In this document: positions 29,190 through 38,333 of the stretch, one piece after another
Numbering within the stretch: position 1 is the first letter of the stretch
Layout: each line of letters opens with the position of its first letter
The notes under the pieces: generated by a model
Seen by the model: the letters and a program-made list of their open reading frames with translations, nothing else
Database searches by the model: none
Told to the model about the DNA's origin: nothing
Made by a program: the position numbers and the translations under genes
Source of the DNA: Collimonas sp. PA-H2
GTDB taxonomy: Bacteria; Pseudomonadota; Gammaproteobacteria; Burkholderiales; Burkholderiaceae_D
Reading direction: 5' to 3'
Assembly (NCBI RefSeq): GCF_002564105.1
Contig: NZ_PDBX01000001.1
Location: forward strand, 1,612,001 to 1,676,000
Length of the DNA stretch: 64,000 bases

Positions 29190-30671
29190 TTAGTCTTGCT
29201 CGTGAATCGATAAACGCTGCATGCGGTAACGCAACTGGCGGAAGCTGATGCCCAGCAGATCGGCCGCCTTGGTCCGGTTAAAGTGCGTGCGCGTCAACGC
29301 CCGCCGGATGACATCGCGCTCGATATTGTCCAGATAGTCCGGCAGCGACGGTGGCAACTCGGAACCGCCCAGCAACACTGTCGCGGCGGCGGCAACCGGC
29401 TCGAAACCGGCCGCAGCGCCGATAACCGGGCCGGCGCCTGCATCATCAAGATAGCCCTGATCCAGGCTTTGCGCTTCCAGCACACGGCCGTTGCCGCCGC
29501 CCTTGAGGCCGAGATCCGCTACTTCAATCACGCCGTCGTTGGCAAACGCCAGCGCCCGTTCCAGGATATTTTCCAGCTCGCGCACATTGCCCGGGAAGGC
29601 ATAAGCGCATAAAGCTTCCATGGCTGCCGGCGCCAGCGTCACCTGCCCCGCCTGCGGCGCAAACACCGACAAGCGCGCCAGCACTGCACTGATCAGCAAG
29701 CCCAGATCATCCAGGCGTTCGCGCAACGGCGGCAGTTTTAATTCGATAACATTCAAACGATAGTACAAATCCTGGCGAAATCTACCTGATTCGACACACT
29801 CGGCCAGATTCTGGTGGGTGGCGCTGATCAAACGGACGTCCACCGGTTCTTCCACCGTCGCCCCAACCTTGCGCACGCGCCGCTCCTGGATCGCGCGCAA
29901 CAGCTTGACCTGCATCGCCAGCGGCAGGTCGGCGACCTCATCCAGCAGCAGGGTGCCGCCGTTGGCCGCCTGGAAAAATCCTTCGCGGTCATCGGCGGCG
30001 CCGGTAAATGCGCCTTTACGGTAGCCGAAGAATTCGGCCTCCATCAAGGCTTCCGGAATGGCGCCGCAATTGACAGCGACAAACGGCTTGTCGGCACGCG
30101 GGCTGAGCGCATGGATATCGCGCGCAGCCAGCTCCTTGCCGCTGCCTGACTCGCCGGTAATCGCCACCGGCGCCATGCTGCGCGCCAGCCGCACAATCTG
30201 GGTGCGCAATTCCTGCATGGCGGCAGACTGGCCGATCAGGCGCAAGGCGTTGCCGTTACTGCGAGCCTTGACATCGCCGGACTGGCGGGGGTTCTCGGCC
30301 GGCTTGCCGATGCGCAGCGCCGATTGCACCATCAGGCGCAGCTGATCCAGCGCCACCGGCTTCGACAGATAGTCGAAAGCGCCGGCTTTCAAGGCCACCA
30401 CGGCGTTGTCGGCGCTGCCGTAGGCGGTAATCACGGCGATCGGAATCACCTTGTCGCCGCTGGTGACTTCGCGCACCAGCTCGATGCCGAGGCCGTCCGG
30501 CAGCCGCATGTCGGTCAGGATCAGTGCATATTCATTGCTGGCCAGATGGCTGCGCGCAGCGGCTAGGCTGTCGGCGCTGTCGACATCGAGTCCCATCTTG
30601 ACCAGTGCGATCTCGAGCAGTTCGCGCAGGTGGGCTTCGTCATCGACGACCAGAATACGGGGTGAAGTCAT
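29190..30671 (-). CDS. pilR: Sigma-54-dependent response regulator PilR
   Basis: NtrC-type activator of type IV pilin transcription. The 493-residue protein has a receiver domain with phospho-acceptor Asp54 (ILTDMRLPDG) and Lys in YLSKP, an AAA+ domain with Walker A GESGSGKE and the sigma-54 contact loop GAFTGA, and a Fis-type helix-turn-helix at the end (RTHFNRTKAADLLGISFRQLRYRM). It follows pilS with a gap of about 23 bases. No pilus structural genes are in the window; the partner gene fixes the identity. Confidence 0.92.
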   Translation of the reverse strand: MTSPRILVVDDEAHLRELLEIALVKMGLDVDSADSLAAARSHLASNEYALILTDMRLPDGLGIELVREVTSGDKVIPIAVITAYGSADNAVVALKAGAFDYLSKPVALDQLRLMVQSALRIGKPAENPRQSGDVKARSNGNALRLIGQSAAMQELRTQIVRLARSMAPVAITGESGSGKELAARDIHALSPRADKPFVAVNCGAIPEALMEAEFFGYRKGAFTGAADDREGFFQAANGGTLLLDEVADLPLAMQVKLLRAIQERRVRKVGATVEEPVDVRLISATHQNLAECVESGRFRQDLYYRLNVIELKLPPLRERLDDLGLLISAVLARLSVFAPQAGQVTLAPAAMEALCAYAFPGNVRELENILERALAFANDGVIEVADLGLKGGGNGRVLEAQSLDQGYLDDAGAGPVIGAAAGFEPVAAAATVLLGGSELPPSLPDYLDNIERDVIRRALTRTHFNRTKAADLLGISFRQLRYRMQRLSIHEQD

Positions 30672-30694
30672 GGCAATGGTCTTTTTTAATAGTT

Positions 30695-32434
30695 CTAGTC
30701 AGCTAATGACAGAGGATCACGGGGAGCAAACGCAATAACAAAACGACCACTAACATGGCTGGAATTCTGTCCTTGAACATCATGCCGGTATTCATAATCA
30801 AGTAATGCGCCGTTATTCAAACACAATTCGCGCGCCAAAAACAAGCCCAGTCCGGTGCCCTTGCTGGAAGTGGTGTAAAACGGCTCGAACAGGTGCGACC
30901 GCACCGCCGGCGAAATCGGTTCGCCATCGTCCTGCACATGCAGCTCCAGCCGTCCGGCGACGCTGGACATGATGTGCAAACGCATGCCGCCCGGCCGGCC
31001 GCTGGCGTAGCGCACCGCATTCGACAGCAGATTGGTCACCACTTCGCGCAAATGCAGCGGATCGAACCAGACGTGGTAACGGTCCGTCAGTTCGATCTGG
31101 AGGGCGATGGCGCCAGGCGCCACCGCGTGCGTCTGCTTGAAATCGTTGACGATATCGTGCAGCAGCGGCGCCAGCTGAATCGGTTCCAGCTGGCGCTGCG
31201 CCTTGCGCGACAGCTTCAGGATATCCTCGATCATGCGGTCCAGGCGCGCCACGTTGTCTTCGACGATCGTTACCAGCCGCGCTTGCGTCTGGCTGCCCGC
31301 CTCCTCTGACAGCAAGGTGGCGGCATAGGAAATCGAGGCCAGCGGATTGCGTACTTCATGGGCGATGCTGGCGGTCAGGCGGCCCATGGCGGCCAGTTTC
31401 AGCTGCTGCGCCTGATTTTCGATTTCGCTGACATCCTGCAAGAAAATGACGGCGCGATACTCGCTCAGTTCGCGCATCCTGACCGCGGCAAAGCGCACTT
31501 TCAGGTGCGCCGCCAGCTCGCGTCGGCCGCTCCAGTCTATGGGGGCCGCTTCCTGGCCCAGATCGTCGGTATGCTTGATGGTGACGAATACCGCCTCGCC
31601 GACCACTGGCGCGCCAGGACGCGGCAAATCGCTGACCCTTGATTCCCAGGCAAACAGCGCATCGGTGATCGGCGCCAGCAAGGCATAATCGCTCAGCTTA
31701 TGGCGCGGCTCGTCGTCCGACATCGTGAACGACAGGCCCAACATCCTTTCCGCCGCCGGATTGGCCATGATCAGCGTGCCGATCGGATCGACCACCAGCA
31801 AGCCGTCGCCCATATCCTTGATGGCGATGCGGTTGATGTCCATCTGCACCCGCAAATCCCGGCCGCGCTGAGTTGCCAGCTCTTCCTGCTTGATCAGCTT
31901 GTGCGCCAGGCGGTTGATCACCAGCACGGCGAAGAAGAAGGCGCCGCCATACAAGCCTGCTTGCACGGTGGAGATATCCGGGGAAGATTGCAGAATCTGA
32001 TAACCGCTGTCCGCCAGCAGCACCATGGTCGCGATCGAGACAAAAAGCAGCGCCACCAGCAAGGGCGCCAGAATCGCCGCACCGGCCAGCGGGAACAGAT
32101 ACAGGATCGCCAAGCCGCTTTTGGCGCCGCCGGCGCCTATATACAGAATCGACACCGCGACCAGGTCGACCGTGATCGGCAGCACGATCTGCAGCATGTA
32201 ATGGCGCCGGTGGTAGGCCGTCACCAGCGTGAAGAGGACGGCGCACAGCAGATAGACGCCGCAGGTTTCAGTACCCGTGAAGAGTTGGGAAAACCATATC
32301 TCGCCTTTGCTTTGGCTGCTGACATAGGCCAGCATCACCATCGCAACCACGATCCGCGTCACGTTGAAGGTTTGCAGCGTGCGCCAGAAAGTGTCAGGCT
32401 TTTCGCTCTGCGAAGTGAGGCTGGAGCTGGTCAT
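30695..32434 (-). CDS. pilS: Sensor histidine kinase PilS
   Basis: Membrane kinase that phosphorylates PilR. The 579-residue protein has six N-terminal membrane helices (about residues 25-190), a PAS-like region, a HisKA domain with H-box IAHEVRNPLAS and phospho-acceptor His359, and an ATPase domain with an N-box (VVTNLLSNAVRYA) and GTGLGLFLARELC. The ATG at 32434 (MTSSSLTSQ) was chosen over an upstream in-frame ATG because it leaves a short cytoplasmic tail before the first helix. Paired with pilR. Confidence 0.92.
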   Translation of the reverse strand: MTSSSLTSQSEKPDTFWRTLQTFNVTRIVVAMVMLAYVSSQSKGEIWFSQLFTGTETCGVYLLCAVLFTLVTAYHRRHYMLQIVLPITVDLVAVSILYIGAGGAKSGLAILYLFPLAGAAILAPLLVALLFVSIATMVLLADSGYQILQSSPDISTVQAGLYGGAFFFAVLVINRLAHKLIKQEELATQRGRDLRVQMDINRIAIKDMGDGLLVVDPIGTLIMANPAAERMLGLSFTMSDDEPRHKLSDYALLAPITDALFAWESRVSDLPRPGAPVVGEAVFVTIKHTDDLGQEAAPIDWSGRRELAAHLKVRFAAVRMRELSEYRAVIFLQDVSEIENQAQQLKLAAMGRLTASIAHEVRNPLASISYAATLLSEEAGSQTQARLVTIVEDNVARLDRMIEDILKLSRKAQRQLEPIQLAPLLHDIVNDFKQTHAVAPGAIALQIELTDRYHVWFDPLHLREVVTNLLSNAVRYASGRPGGMRLHIMSSVAGRLELHVQDDGEPISPAVRSHLFEPFYTTSSKGTGLGLFLARELCLNNGALLDYEYRHDVQGQNSSHVSGRFVIAFAPRDPLSLAD

Positions 32435-32538
32435 GCGCAAATATCCTGTCTGGCGATGAATGTTGAAATTCCAGACTGGCCGCCCTCGGCAGGCGAGCCC
32501 GGCCCGGAATGAACGCAAATGTTCAAGTATTGAGCGCG

Positions 32539-32805
32539 CTAGGAGGAATGCAGACGGCGATGTTCAGCGCTGCAGAAAGGCGCGCCGGAGGCATCGGCAA
32601 TCGCTTCCGACGCCGGGAAGTGGATGCCGCAATGGACGCAAGCCACCATCGCCTCAGCCTGCGCCGGTTCATTGGCGGCGGAGGCCGCACCGCCAGAAGA
32701 TGGGGATCCCGTCGAGGACGAACGATCGCGGCCGAGATTTTTCTGCAGGCGCTGCAGCCAGACGATAACGGCCAGCACAATGATAATTAAAATAATGAAT
32801 TTCAT
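32539..32805 (-). CDS. PP0621 family protein
   Basis: An 88-residue small membrane-anchored protein. An N-terminal helix (FIILIIIVLAVIVWLQRL) is followed by a Ser/Gly/Ala-rich linker and a small C-terminal metal-site-like module, MVACVHCGIHFPASEAI then PFCSAEHRRLH, with Cys-x2-Cys and Cys-x3-His spacing. This is the PP0621 family, of unknown function, normally located next to pilS and ccsA. It overlaps the ccsA stop by four bases. Confidence 0.88.
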   Translation of the reverse strand: MKFIILIIIVLAVIVWLQRLQKNLGRDRSSSTGSPSSGGAASAANEPAQAEAMVACVHCGIHFPASEAIADASGAPFCSAEHRRLHSS

Positions 32806-33611
32806 ACCAATACCCGATGCAACACAACTTCAAGCACGAAACGGCTCCCTACATACGCCAGTAACAAAATGGCAAACCCGGTCAAGGTAAAACTGAGTGC
32901 GGTGCGGCCGCGCCAGCCCTGCCATCTGCGGCCGGCCAGCAGCAGGCCGAACAGGGCCCATGACAACATGGTGAAAATGGTCTTGTGATCCCATTTGAAG
33001 GCCTTGTTGAACAATTCTTCCGAAAACACCACGCCTGACAGCACGGTCAGCGTTAACAGGAAAAATCCGAAAGCAATCAGGCGGAACAGCAGTTTTTCCA
33101 TAGTCAGCAACGCCGGCAAGCGATCCAGCGCCAGTCCGAACCAGCCGGCTTTGACGCCGCCCGGCCGGGTATGCAGGCGCGATTCCTGCAACACCATCAG
33201 CACGGCATGAAAGGCAGCAATCGTGAGCGTACTGTAAGCCAGAATGGAAATCACGATATGCCAAAGGAAAACCGGCGACTTGCCGTTCAGGGGCACCATA
33301 TTTCCTGGAAACACTGCGGGCAGGACCGCTGCCAGGGCCGCCATCGGCAGCACCAGCACCCGCAAGCCGTCAAGGGTGTAGTTGCGGTTTTCAAGCCAAT
33401 AGGCCGCCACCGACACCCATAAGGTCGCCGACAGCATCATGGAAAAGCCGACCCGCAACTCTTCCGGCCCGACCACGTCGGCCCACAGCACGCCGCCGTG
33501 CAGCAACCAGGCGGCGGCAACGACAATCGAAATAGTCTGGCGCCGGCTAGCCGGCAAAAAGGTGCAGCCTATATATAGCAGCGCCACCAGAACGAAAAGA
33601 GATGTTTGCAT
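32802..33611 (-). CDS. Cytochrome c assembly family membrane protein (CcsA/YpjD-like)
   Basis: A 269-residue protein with about eight hydrophobic helices. It contains the Ccs/CcmC family signs: VFLWHIVISILAYSTLTIAAFHAVLM with a conserved His, and a C-terminal WDHKTIFTMLSWALFGLLL tract. YpjD-like members next to ffh are general in proteobacteria, and a role in heme handling is presumed but not proved. Divergent from ffh. Confidence 0.85.
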   Translation of the reverse strand: MQTSLFVLVALLYIGCTFLPASRRQTISIVVAAAWLLHGGVLWADVVGPEELRVGFSMMLSATLWVSVAAYWLENRNYTLDGLRVLVLPMAALAAVLPAVFPGNMVPLNGKSPVFLWHIVISILAYSTLTIAAFHAVLMVLQESRLHTRPGGVKAGWFGLALDRLPALLTMEKLLFRLIAFGFFLLTLTVLSGVVFSEELFNKAFKWDHKTIFTMLSWALFGLLLAGRRWQGWRGRTALSFTLTGFAILLLAYVGSRFVLEVVLHRVLV

Positions 33612-33897
33612 CGTGTAAGTTTACAACATGTGGCGTCCGCGCGGCGTGCTCAAACAAGGCGAACATGCATGCGGTCGAAGCCCGGCTTCATTTCTTGCAA
33701 TTTGCACATCATTTTTCTCCTGCTATTTAATGCACAGACCTTTGCTGCGCCCCTGAATGCTAGGTGTTTGTCCGGCATCAGGTAAAATGGCGGTTTACAA
33801 GCATTACTGTGACCTTTTGCAGCGCGCTGGCGCATCAGTTGCGCGCGCGCCGGTTCACATTGACCGATTGCACCTCTTCTGGAAACGCTGCGTACCC

Positions 33898-35265
33898 ATG
33901 CTCGACAATCTTACCCAACGCCTCGCCAAAGTCGTCAAAACCATGCGCGGCGAAGCGCGCCTTACCGAAACCAATACCGCGGAAATGCTGCGCGAAGTCC
34001 GCCTGGCCTTGCTGGAAGCCGACGTCGCCTTGCCTGCCGTGCGCGAATTTATCGCCAACGTTAAACAAAAAGCGCTGGGCGAAGAAGTCATCGCCTCGCT
34101 GACGCCCGGCCAGGCCCTGGTCGGCGTGGTGCAGCGCGAGCTGGCGTCGCTGATGGGCGCCGATCTCGGCCCGGAAGCTTCGCAGCTGAGTTTTGCCACG
34201 CAGCCGCCGGCCATCATCCTTATGGCGGGCCTGCAAGGTGCGGGTAAAACCACCACAGTCGGCAAGCTAGCCAAATATCTGCGTGAACAAAAGAAGAAAA
34301 AAGTATTGACCGTTTCCGCCGACGTCTATCGTCCAGCCGCGATCGGACAGCTGCAAACCGTGACGGCGCAGGTCGGCGCCGACTTCTTCCCGACCGAGAT
34401 TACCGACAAGCCGGTGGATATCGCCCTGGCCGCGCTGGACTATGCCAAGCGCCATTACCACGATGTCCTGATCATCGACACCGCCGGCCGACTCGGCATC
34501 GACGAAGCGATGATGAAGGAAATCAGCGCCATCCATGCCGCCGTCAAGCCGATCGAAACCCTGTTCGTGGTCGACGCCATGCTCGGCCAGGACGCCATCA
34601 ATACCGCCAAGGCCTTCAGCGACGCCTTGCCGCTGACCGGCATCGTGCTGACCAAGCTGGACGGCGATGCGCGCGGCGGCGCAGCGCTGTCGGTGCGGCA
34701 TATCACCGGCAAGCCGATCAAGTTTGCCGGCACCGCCGAAAAACTGGACGGCCTGGAAGCTTTCGATCCGACCCGCATGGCCAACCGCATTCTCGGCATG
34801 GGCGATATCCTGGCGCTGGTTGAAGAGGCGCAGAAAGGCGTCGACGTCGCCGCGGCCAAAGACCTGGCGCACAAAATCAAGGGCGGTGGCAAATTCGACC
34901 TGAATGACTTCAAGGCGCAACTCGGCCAGATGAAGAAAATGGGCGGCCTGTCCAACCTGATGGACAAGTTGCCGGCGCAATTCCAGCAAGCCGCCGGCGG
35001 CGCCAATATGGACCAGGCGGAGAAACAGGTACGCCGGATGGAAGGCATCATCAATTCGATGACTGCCCAGGAACGGGCCAAGCCGGAGCTGATCAAGGCC
35101 TCGCGCAAGCGCCGCATCGCCGTCGGCGCCGGGGTGCAGGTGCAGGAAGTGAACCGCATGCTGTCGCAATTTGACCAAATGCAGTCGATGATGAAAAAGC
35201 TCAAGGGCGGCGGCATGATGAAAATGATGCGCGGCATGAAGGGCATGATGCCAGGCATGCGCTAA
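33898..35265 (+). CDS. ffh: Signal recognition particle protein Ffh
   Basis: GTPase that, with 4.5S RNA, takes nascent membrane proteins to FtsY. The 455-residue protein has the N domain (LDNLTQRLAKVVKTMRG), G domain P-loop GLQGAGKTTT from residue 111, DTAGRLGIDE and TKLDGDARGG, and a Met-rich M domain ending MMKMMRGMKGMMPGM. The ATG at 33898 was chosen because homology begins there, although the frame is open further upstream. No 4.5S RNA gene was recognised here. Confidence 0.97.
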   Translation: MLDNLTQRLAKVVKTMRGEARLTETNTAEMLREVRLALLEADVALPAVREFIANVKQKALGEEVIASLTPGQALVGVVQRELASLMGADLGPEASQLSFATQPPAIILMAGLQGAGKTTTVGKLAKYLREQKKKKVLTVSADVYRPAAIGQLQTVTAQVGADFFPTEITDKPVDIALAALDYAKRHYHDVLIIDTAGRLGIDEAMMKEISAIHAAVKPIETLFVVDAMLGQDAINTAKAFSDALPLTGIVLTKLDGDARGGAALSVRHITGKPIKFAGTAEKLDGLEAFDPTRMANRILGMGDILALVEEAQKGVDVAAAKDLAHKIKGGGKFDLNDFKAQLGQMKKMGGLSNLMDKLPAQFQQAAGGANMDQAEKQVRRMEGIINSMTAQERAKPELIKASRKRRIAVGAGVQVQEVNRMLSQFDQMQSMMKKLKGGGMMKMMRGMKGMMPGMR

Positions 35266-35294
35266 ACGCTGCACAGGCACTGCCGCAAGACCTG

Positions 35295-35329
35295 AAAAGC
35301 CTTGCAAGTCATTGACTTGCAAGGCTTTT
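35295..35329. terminator. Bidirectional-looking terminator after ffh
   Basis: A perfect 16-base stem, AAAAGCCTTGCAAGTC with its complement, and a 3-base loop, ending in TTTT. It lies 30 bases after the ffh stop. Confidence 0.85.
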
Positions 35330-35587
35330 CAGCAAATCGGAGCGACCCGGAACGCTCGGCAGCGGCCGCCGGCGCCAACTGTTACCTGCCCGGAATTTCC
35401 AAAGATCATCGCAAACGGCCGCTCAAGCGCGCCAGTCCGTGATTTTTCCTGGCTCGGCGGGGCTTCCGCTTCCGTATCAAATCCCGCACAAACCCATAAA
35501 AAACGCTTGCATCGCCAAGAAAAGCGCAACACTATTAGCGATGCGTGCTTGACGCATTTTTCCCATATCCCTGAAGGAGGCTCAAAG

Positions 35588-35956
35588 ATGGCCACAGCAG
35601 CAAAAAAACCAGCGGCAAAGAAAGCTGCCGCACCAGCCAAAGCGCCGACTAAATCGGCACCAAAGGCAGCGCCTAAAAAAGTAACTGCAACAGGTACTGT
35701 AGCGCGCAAGCCTAATGCAGCATTCATGAAACCACTGACGCCATCGGCCACCCTGGCTGCGGTTGTCGGCGCGGCCCCACTGCCACGCACTGAAGTCACC
35801 AAGAAAGTGTGGGAGTACATCAAGAAGCACAATCTGCAAAATCCAGCAAACAAGCGCAATATTGTTGCAGATGACAAATTGAAAGCTGTCTTTGGCGGCA
35901 AAAAAGAAGTGTCGATGTTTGAAATGACAAAACTCATTTCCGATCACTTGAAATAA
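35588..35956 (+). CDS. SWIB/MDM2-domain protein with Lys/Ala-rich N-terminal tail
   Basis: A 122-residue protein. Residues 1-45 are Lys/Ala/Pro-rich like the histone H1-like gene in this window (KKPAAKKAAAPAKAP). Residues of about 48-122 are a SWIB domain: MKPLTPSATLAAVVGAAPLPRTEV, VWEYIKKHNLQNPANKR and LKAVFGGKKEVSMFEMTKLI. SWIB is a eukaryote-type chromatin-complex domain also found in chlamydiae and some proteobacteria; its bacterial role is not settled. GGAGG stands 7 bases before the ATG. Nucleoid binding is inferred from the tail. Confidence 0.9.
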   Translation: MATAAKKPAAKKAAAPAKAPTKSAPKAAPKKVTATGTVARKPNAAFMKPLTPSATLAAVVGAAPLPRTEVTKKVWEYIKKHNLQNPANKRNIVADDKLKAVFGGKKEVSMFEMTKLISDHLK

Positions 35957-36003
35957 TGCTTGGGGCCTAGCCGCAGTCTTTTGCGCCGCCCTGGGTGCCA
36001 AAC

Positions 36004-36032
36004 AAAAACGCCCGCATCGCGCGGGCGTTTTT
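36004..36032. terminator. Bidirectional terminator between the SWIB gene and the minus-strand phosphatase cluster
   Basis: AAAAACGCCCGC and GCGGGCGTTTTT pair perfectly around a 5-base loop, giving a T-run on both strands. Confidence 0.9.
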
Positions 36033-36070
36033 GTATCCGCAGCATTTACGCCGCGGCAGAAACACGGGCT

Positions 36071-36763
36071 TTAATCGAGCAAATCCGAATAGTCTATTTC
36101 GGTATAACCAGCCAGCGCGTTCCATGGCAAGACCTTGGGCGCTTCGATCACGCTGACCAAGGTTTCGCGGCGCGCCTTGCCATGCGCGTCCAGCGACTCT
36201 ACCCGGCGTGGATACTGACCCTTGACGTCCCAGCTGACGCGCACCGTCAAATCGCCCCGCTTGCTTTCATATTGCTGCACGCCGTCCTTGGCGGCACCAA
36301 TCGCCCGCATGTTTTTCAGGCTTTGCGGATCGCTCAGGAAAAACGTACTACCCCAGCTGCCGTTGAAACCGATATTGCCGTAGTACTGTGAATCAACCTT
36401 GATGCTGCGCCGCTGATGACGCTCGATCAGCCGGGCATCCAGCGCGCCGTCGGCCTGGCGCCGTACCCACATCGGCGAACTGCCGGCATCCGGATGGCTA
36501 TGGCCGCCGTGAGCATCTTCCCCGGCGGACTCGCTGGCGATCAGGCGCTCGGTCCAGACCTGGTCGTTGCGGCGATACACGCGCTCGGTGAATGTGGTTT
36601 CGCGCTTGACGCCATCGCGTCCGATCGTCATCGAATAGTTCTGGACCTGCAGATTCTGATCCGGTCCGCTGACCGCTTCCGCCGCCAGCGCAGCCGGCAT
36701 CTGCGCCGCCAAGGCCAGTACAGCAAGCATCAAGCTATTCCTGCATTTTTTAAAGCACATCAT
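36071..36763 (-). CDS. Unknown secreted protein next to alkaline phosphatases
   Basis: I do not recognise this 230-residue protein. A signal peptide is clear (KKCRNSLMLAVLALAAQMPAALAA), so it is probably periplasmic. A short His-rich segment, HGGHSHPDAG, could bind metal. The rest looks like beta-strand-rich sequence (SQYYGNIGFNGSWGSTFFL, LTVRVSWDVKGQYPRRVESL) without known motifs. The start was set at the first of two ATGs behind GGTGGG; an earlier ATG lies within the terminator hairpin. Position after two phosphatase genes suggests, but does not prove, a phosphate link. Confidence 0.7.
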   Translation of the reverse strand: MMCFKKCRNSLMLAVLALAAQMPAALAAEAVSGPDQNLQVQNYSMTIGRDGVKRETTFTERVYRRNDQVWTERLIASESAGEDAHGGHSHPDAGSSPMWVRRQADGALDARLIERHQRRSIKVDSQYYGNIGFNGSWGSTFFLSDPQSLKNMRAIGAAKDGVQQYESKRGDLTVRVSWDVKGQYPRRVESLDAHGKARRETLVSVIEAPKVLPWNALAGYTEIDYSDLLD

Positions 36764-36772
36764 TTTCCCACC

Positions 36773-36802
36773 AAAAAATGCCGCCACCGGAACGATGGCG
36801 GC
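36773..36802 (-). terminator. Terminator after the first alkaline phosphatase gene
   Basis: GCCGCCA and TGGCGGC arms with a 9-base loop, followed by ATTTTTT on the minus strand. It may reduce read-through into the secreted unknown gene. Confidence 0.75.
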
Positions 36803-36826
36803 TTAAGGACTACTCAGGTAACCGTA

Positions 36827-38260
36827 TTACAGGCCAAGCGCATTCTTGACCTTGCCAAACACCTTGATGTTTTCAAAAGTGCCTTTGAAAGTGTCGCTGC
36901 CGGCGCCGGCGGAAAACAGCATGACGTCGCCGCCGCCATGGGTTTCCGAACCAGGCGAGCCGGCGAAGCGCACGCCGACTTGCTGCAGGTAGTCATCCGC
37001 TTCGGTATCGACATTGGTCAGGTCGCTGTCTTCCGGCCGCCGCGGCGCGCTGCCATTGCCGAACACCAGCGTGGTGTAGGGCTTGCCATCGGCCGCCAGC
37101 GCCAGTTTTCCGTCAGAATAATTCGCCACCTTGCCGAGGATAGGATTGCCGCGCTTGGGATAGCCGTTGAAGCCGATGGCGTGGTCATGATCCGCAGTGA
37201 CCACGATCAATGTGTCTTTCAAGTCGACCAGTTCCAGCGCCTTCTTGACCGCTGCATCGAAGGCCAGCGTATCTTCCAGCGCGCGCTTGGCGTTGGTGCC
37301 GTGCAACGCGTGGTCGATGCGGCCGCCTTCCACCATCAGGAAATAACCGTTCGGATTCTTCTTCAGCACGCCAATGGCTTTCTCCGTCATCTCGGCCAGG
37401 CTAGGCTGGTTCAGCTTCTTCTTGACCCGGTCCAGTTCGTAATCCATGTCGCTGGCGGTAAACAAGCCGAGCAGCTTGCTGACATTGGCAGGATTGAGGT
37501 TTTTCAGTTCACTGCCGGAGGCAACATAAGTATAGCCGGCGGCCTTGAACATCCCCAGTGCATCCAGCTCGTCGTTGCGCTGGCTGCCTGGACTGCTCTT
37601 TGGCAGGAAATGCCGCAAACCGCCGCCGAGCAAGACATCGACGCCATCTTTCAGCGCCGCGTTATAACGCGGCGCGCCCGGTGTCGCCTGTTCGGTGATG
37701 GTGTTGTAGGCATCGCGATTACAGACATGGGCGTAGGTCGCAGCCGGCGTGGCATGGCTGATGCGGGTGGTGCTGACCGCACCGACTGCCTTGCCCGCCC
37801 CCTTGGACAGTTCCAGCAAAGTCTGCACCGGCTGGCCATTGCCGGCTACACAGGTGGAATCCGCCTTGGTTTGATATGGCTTGCCGTTGGCATCGAAGGC
37901 ATGGGTGTCGGAAGACATCGAGATGACGTCGTTCCTCATCTTGACGCCCGTCATGTAGGCCGCCATCGACGGTGCGCTGTCGGTAGTCTGGCCATCCAGC
38001 GAGAAAGTCTTGACACGGGCGGTCCGATTCAAGGTCTCCATGGTCAGGCGGCCGGCTTCGCCATGGCCATAGATGCGTGCCGCGGTGACGGTCACCGGAC
38101 CCATGCCGTCGCCCAGGAAAAAGATAACGTTCTTGGCTTTCGCCGGGACCGCATCGGCGGCCAGGGCCGAGCCGCTGAACAGCAACGCCAGCGCGCACAA
38201 GGCTGCGCCTTGGCGGAGGCGATGCGGGAATTGCTTGGAGGCTGCTAGTTGAATTTTCAT
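36827..38260 (-). CDS. Alkaline phosphatase (PhoA family), secreted
   Basis: Periplasmic phosphomonoesterase that frees phosphate from organic esters. The 477-residue protein has a signal peptide (to about residue 35, SGSALA), metal ligand Asp in FFLGDGMG at 48-54, the catalytic Asp94-Ser95 in TDSAPS, and later EGGRIDHALHG, VVTADHDHAIG and the final THGGGDVMLF metal site. The ATG at 38260 has AAGGT upstream and is preferred to one 15 bases earlier. It is a paralogue of the neighbouring gene. Confidence 0.93.
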   Translation of the reverse strand: MKIQLAASKQFPHRLRQGAALCALALLFSGSALAADAVPAKAKNVIFFLGDGMGPVTVTAARIYGHGEAGRLTMETLNRTARVKTFSLDGQTTDSAPSMAAYMTGVKMRNDVISMSSDTHAFDANGKPYQTKADSTCVAGNGQPVQTLLELSKGAGKAVGAVSTTRISHATPAATYAHVCNRDAYNTITEQATPGAPRYNAALKDGVDVLLGGGLRHFLPKSSPGSQRNDELDALGMFKAAGYTYVASGSELKNLNPANVSKLLGLFTASDMDYELDRVKKKLNQPSLAEMTEKAIGVLKKNPNGYFLMVEGGRIDHALHGTNAKRALEDTLAFDAAVKKALELVDLKDTLIVVTADHDHAIGFNGYPKRGNPILGKVANYSDGKLALAADGKPYTTLVFGNGSAPRRPEDSDLTNVDTEADDYLQQVGVRFAGSPGSETHGGGDVMLFSAGAGSDTFKGTFENIKVFGKVKNALGL

Positions 38261-38333
38261 GTCTGACCTTTGCACTCTTTGTTTCGTTTTACTTGATCAT
38301 TGCGCGACGCATTCGTAGCGTTCGCTGGAGACC

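Noticed and set aside
36416..38248. 610-codon plus-strand frame opposite the first alkaline phosphatase
   Set aside because: Antisense to intact PhoA motifs, with no recognisable domain.
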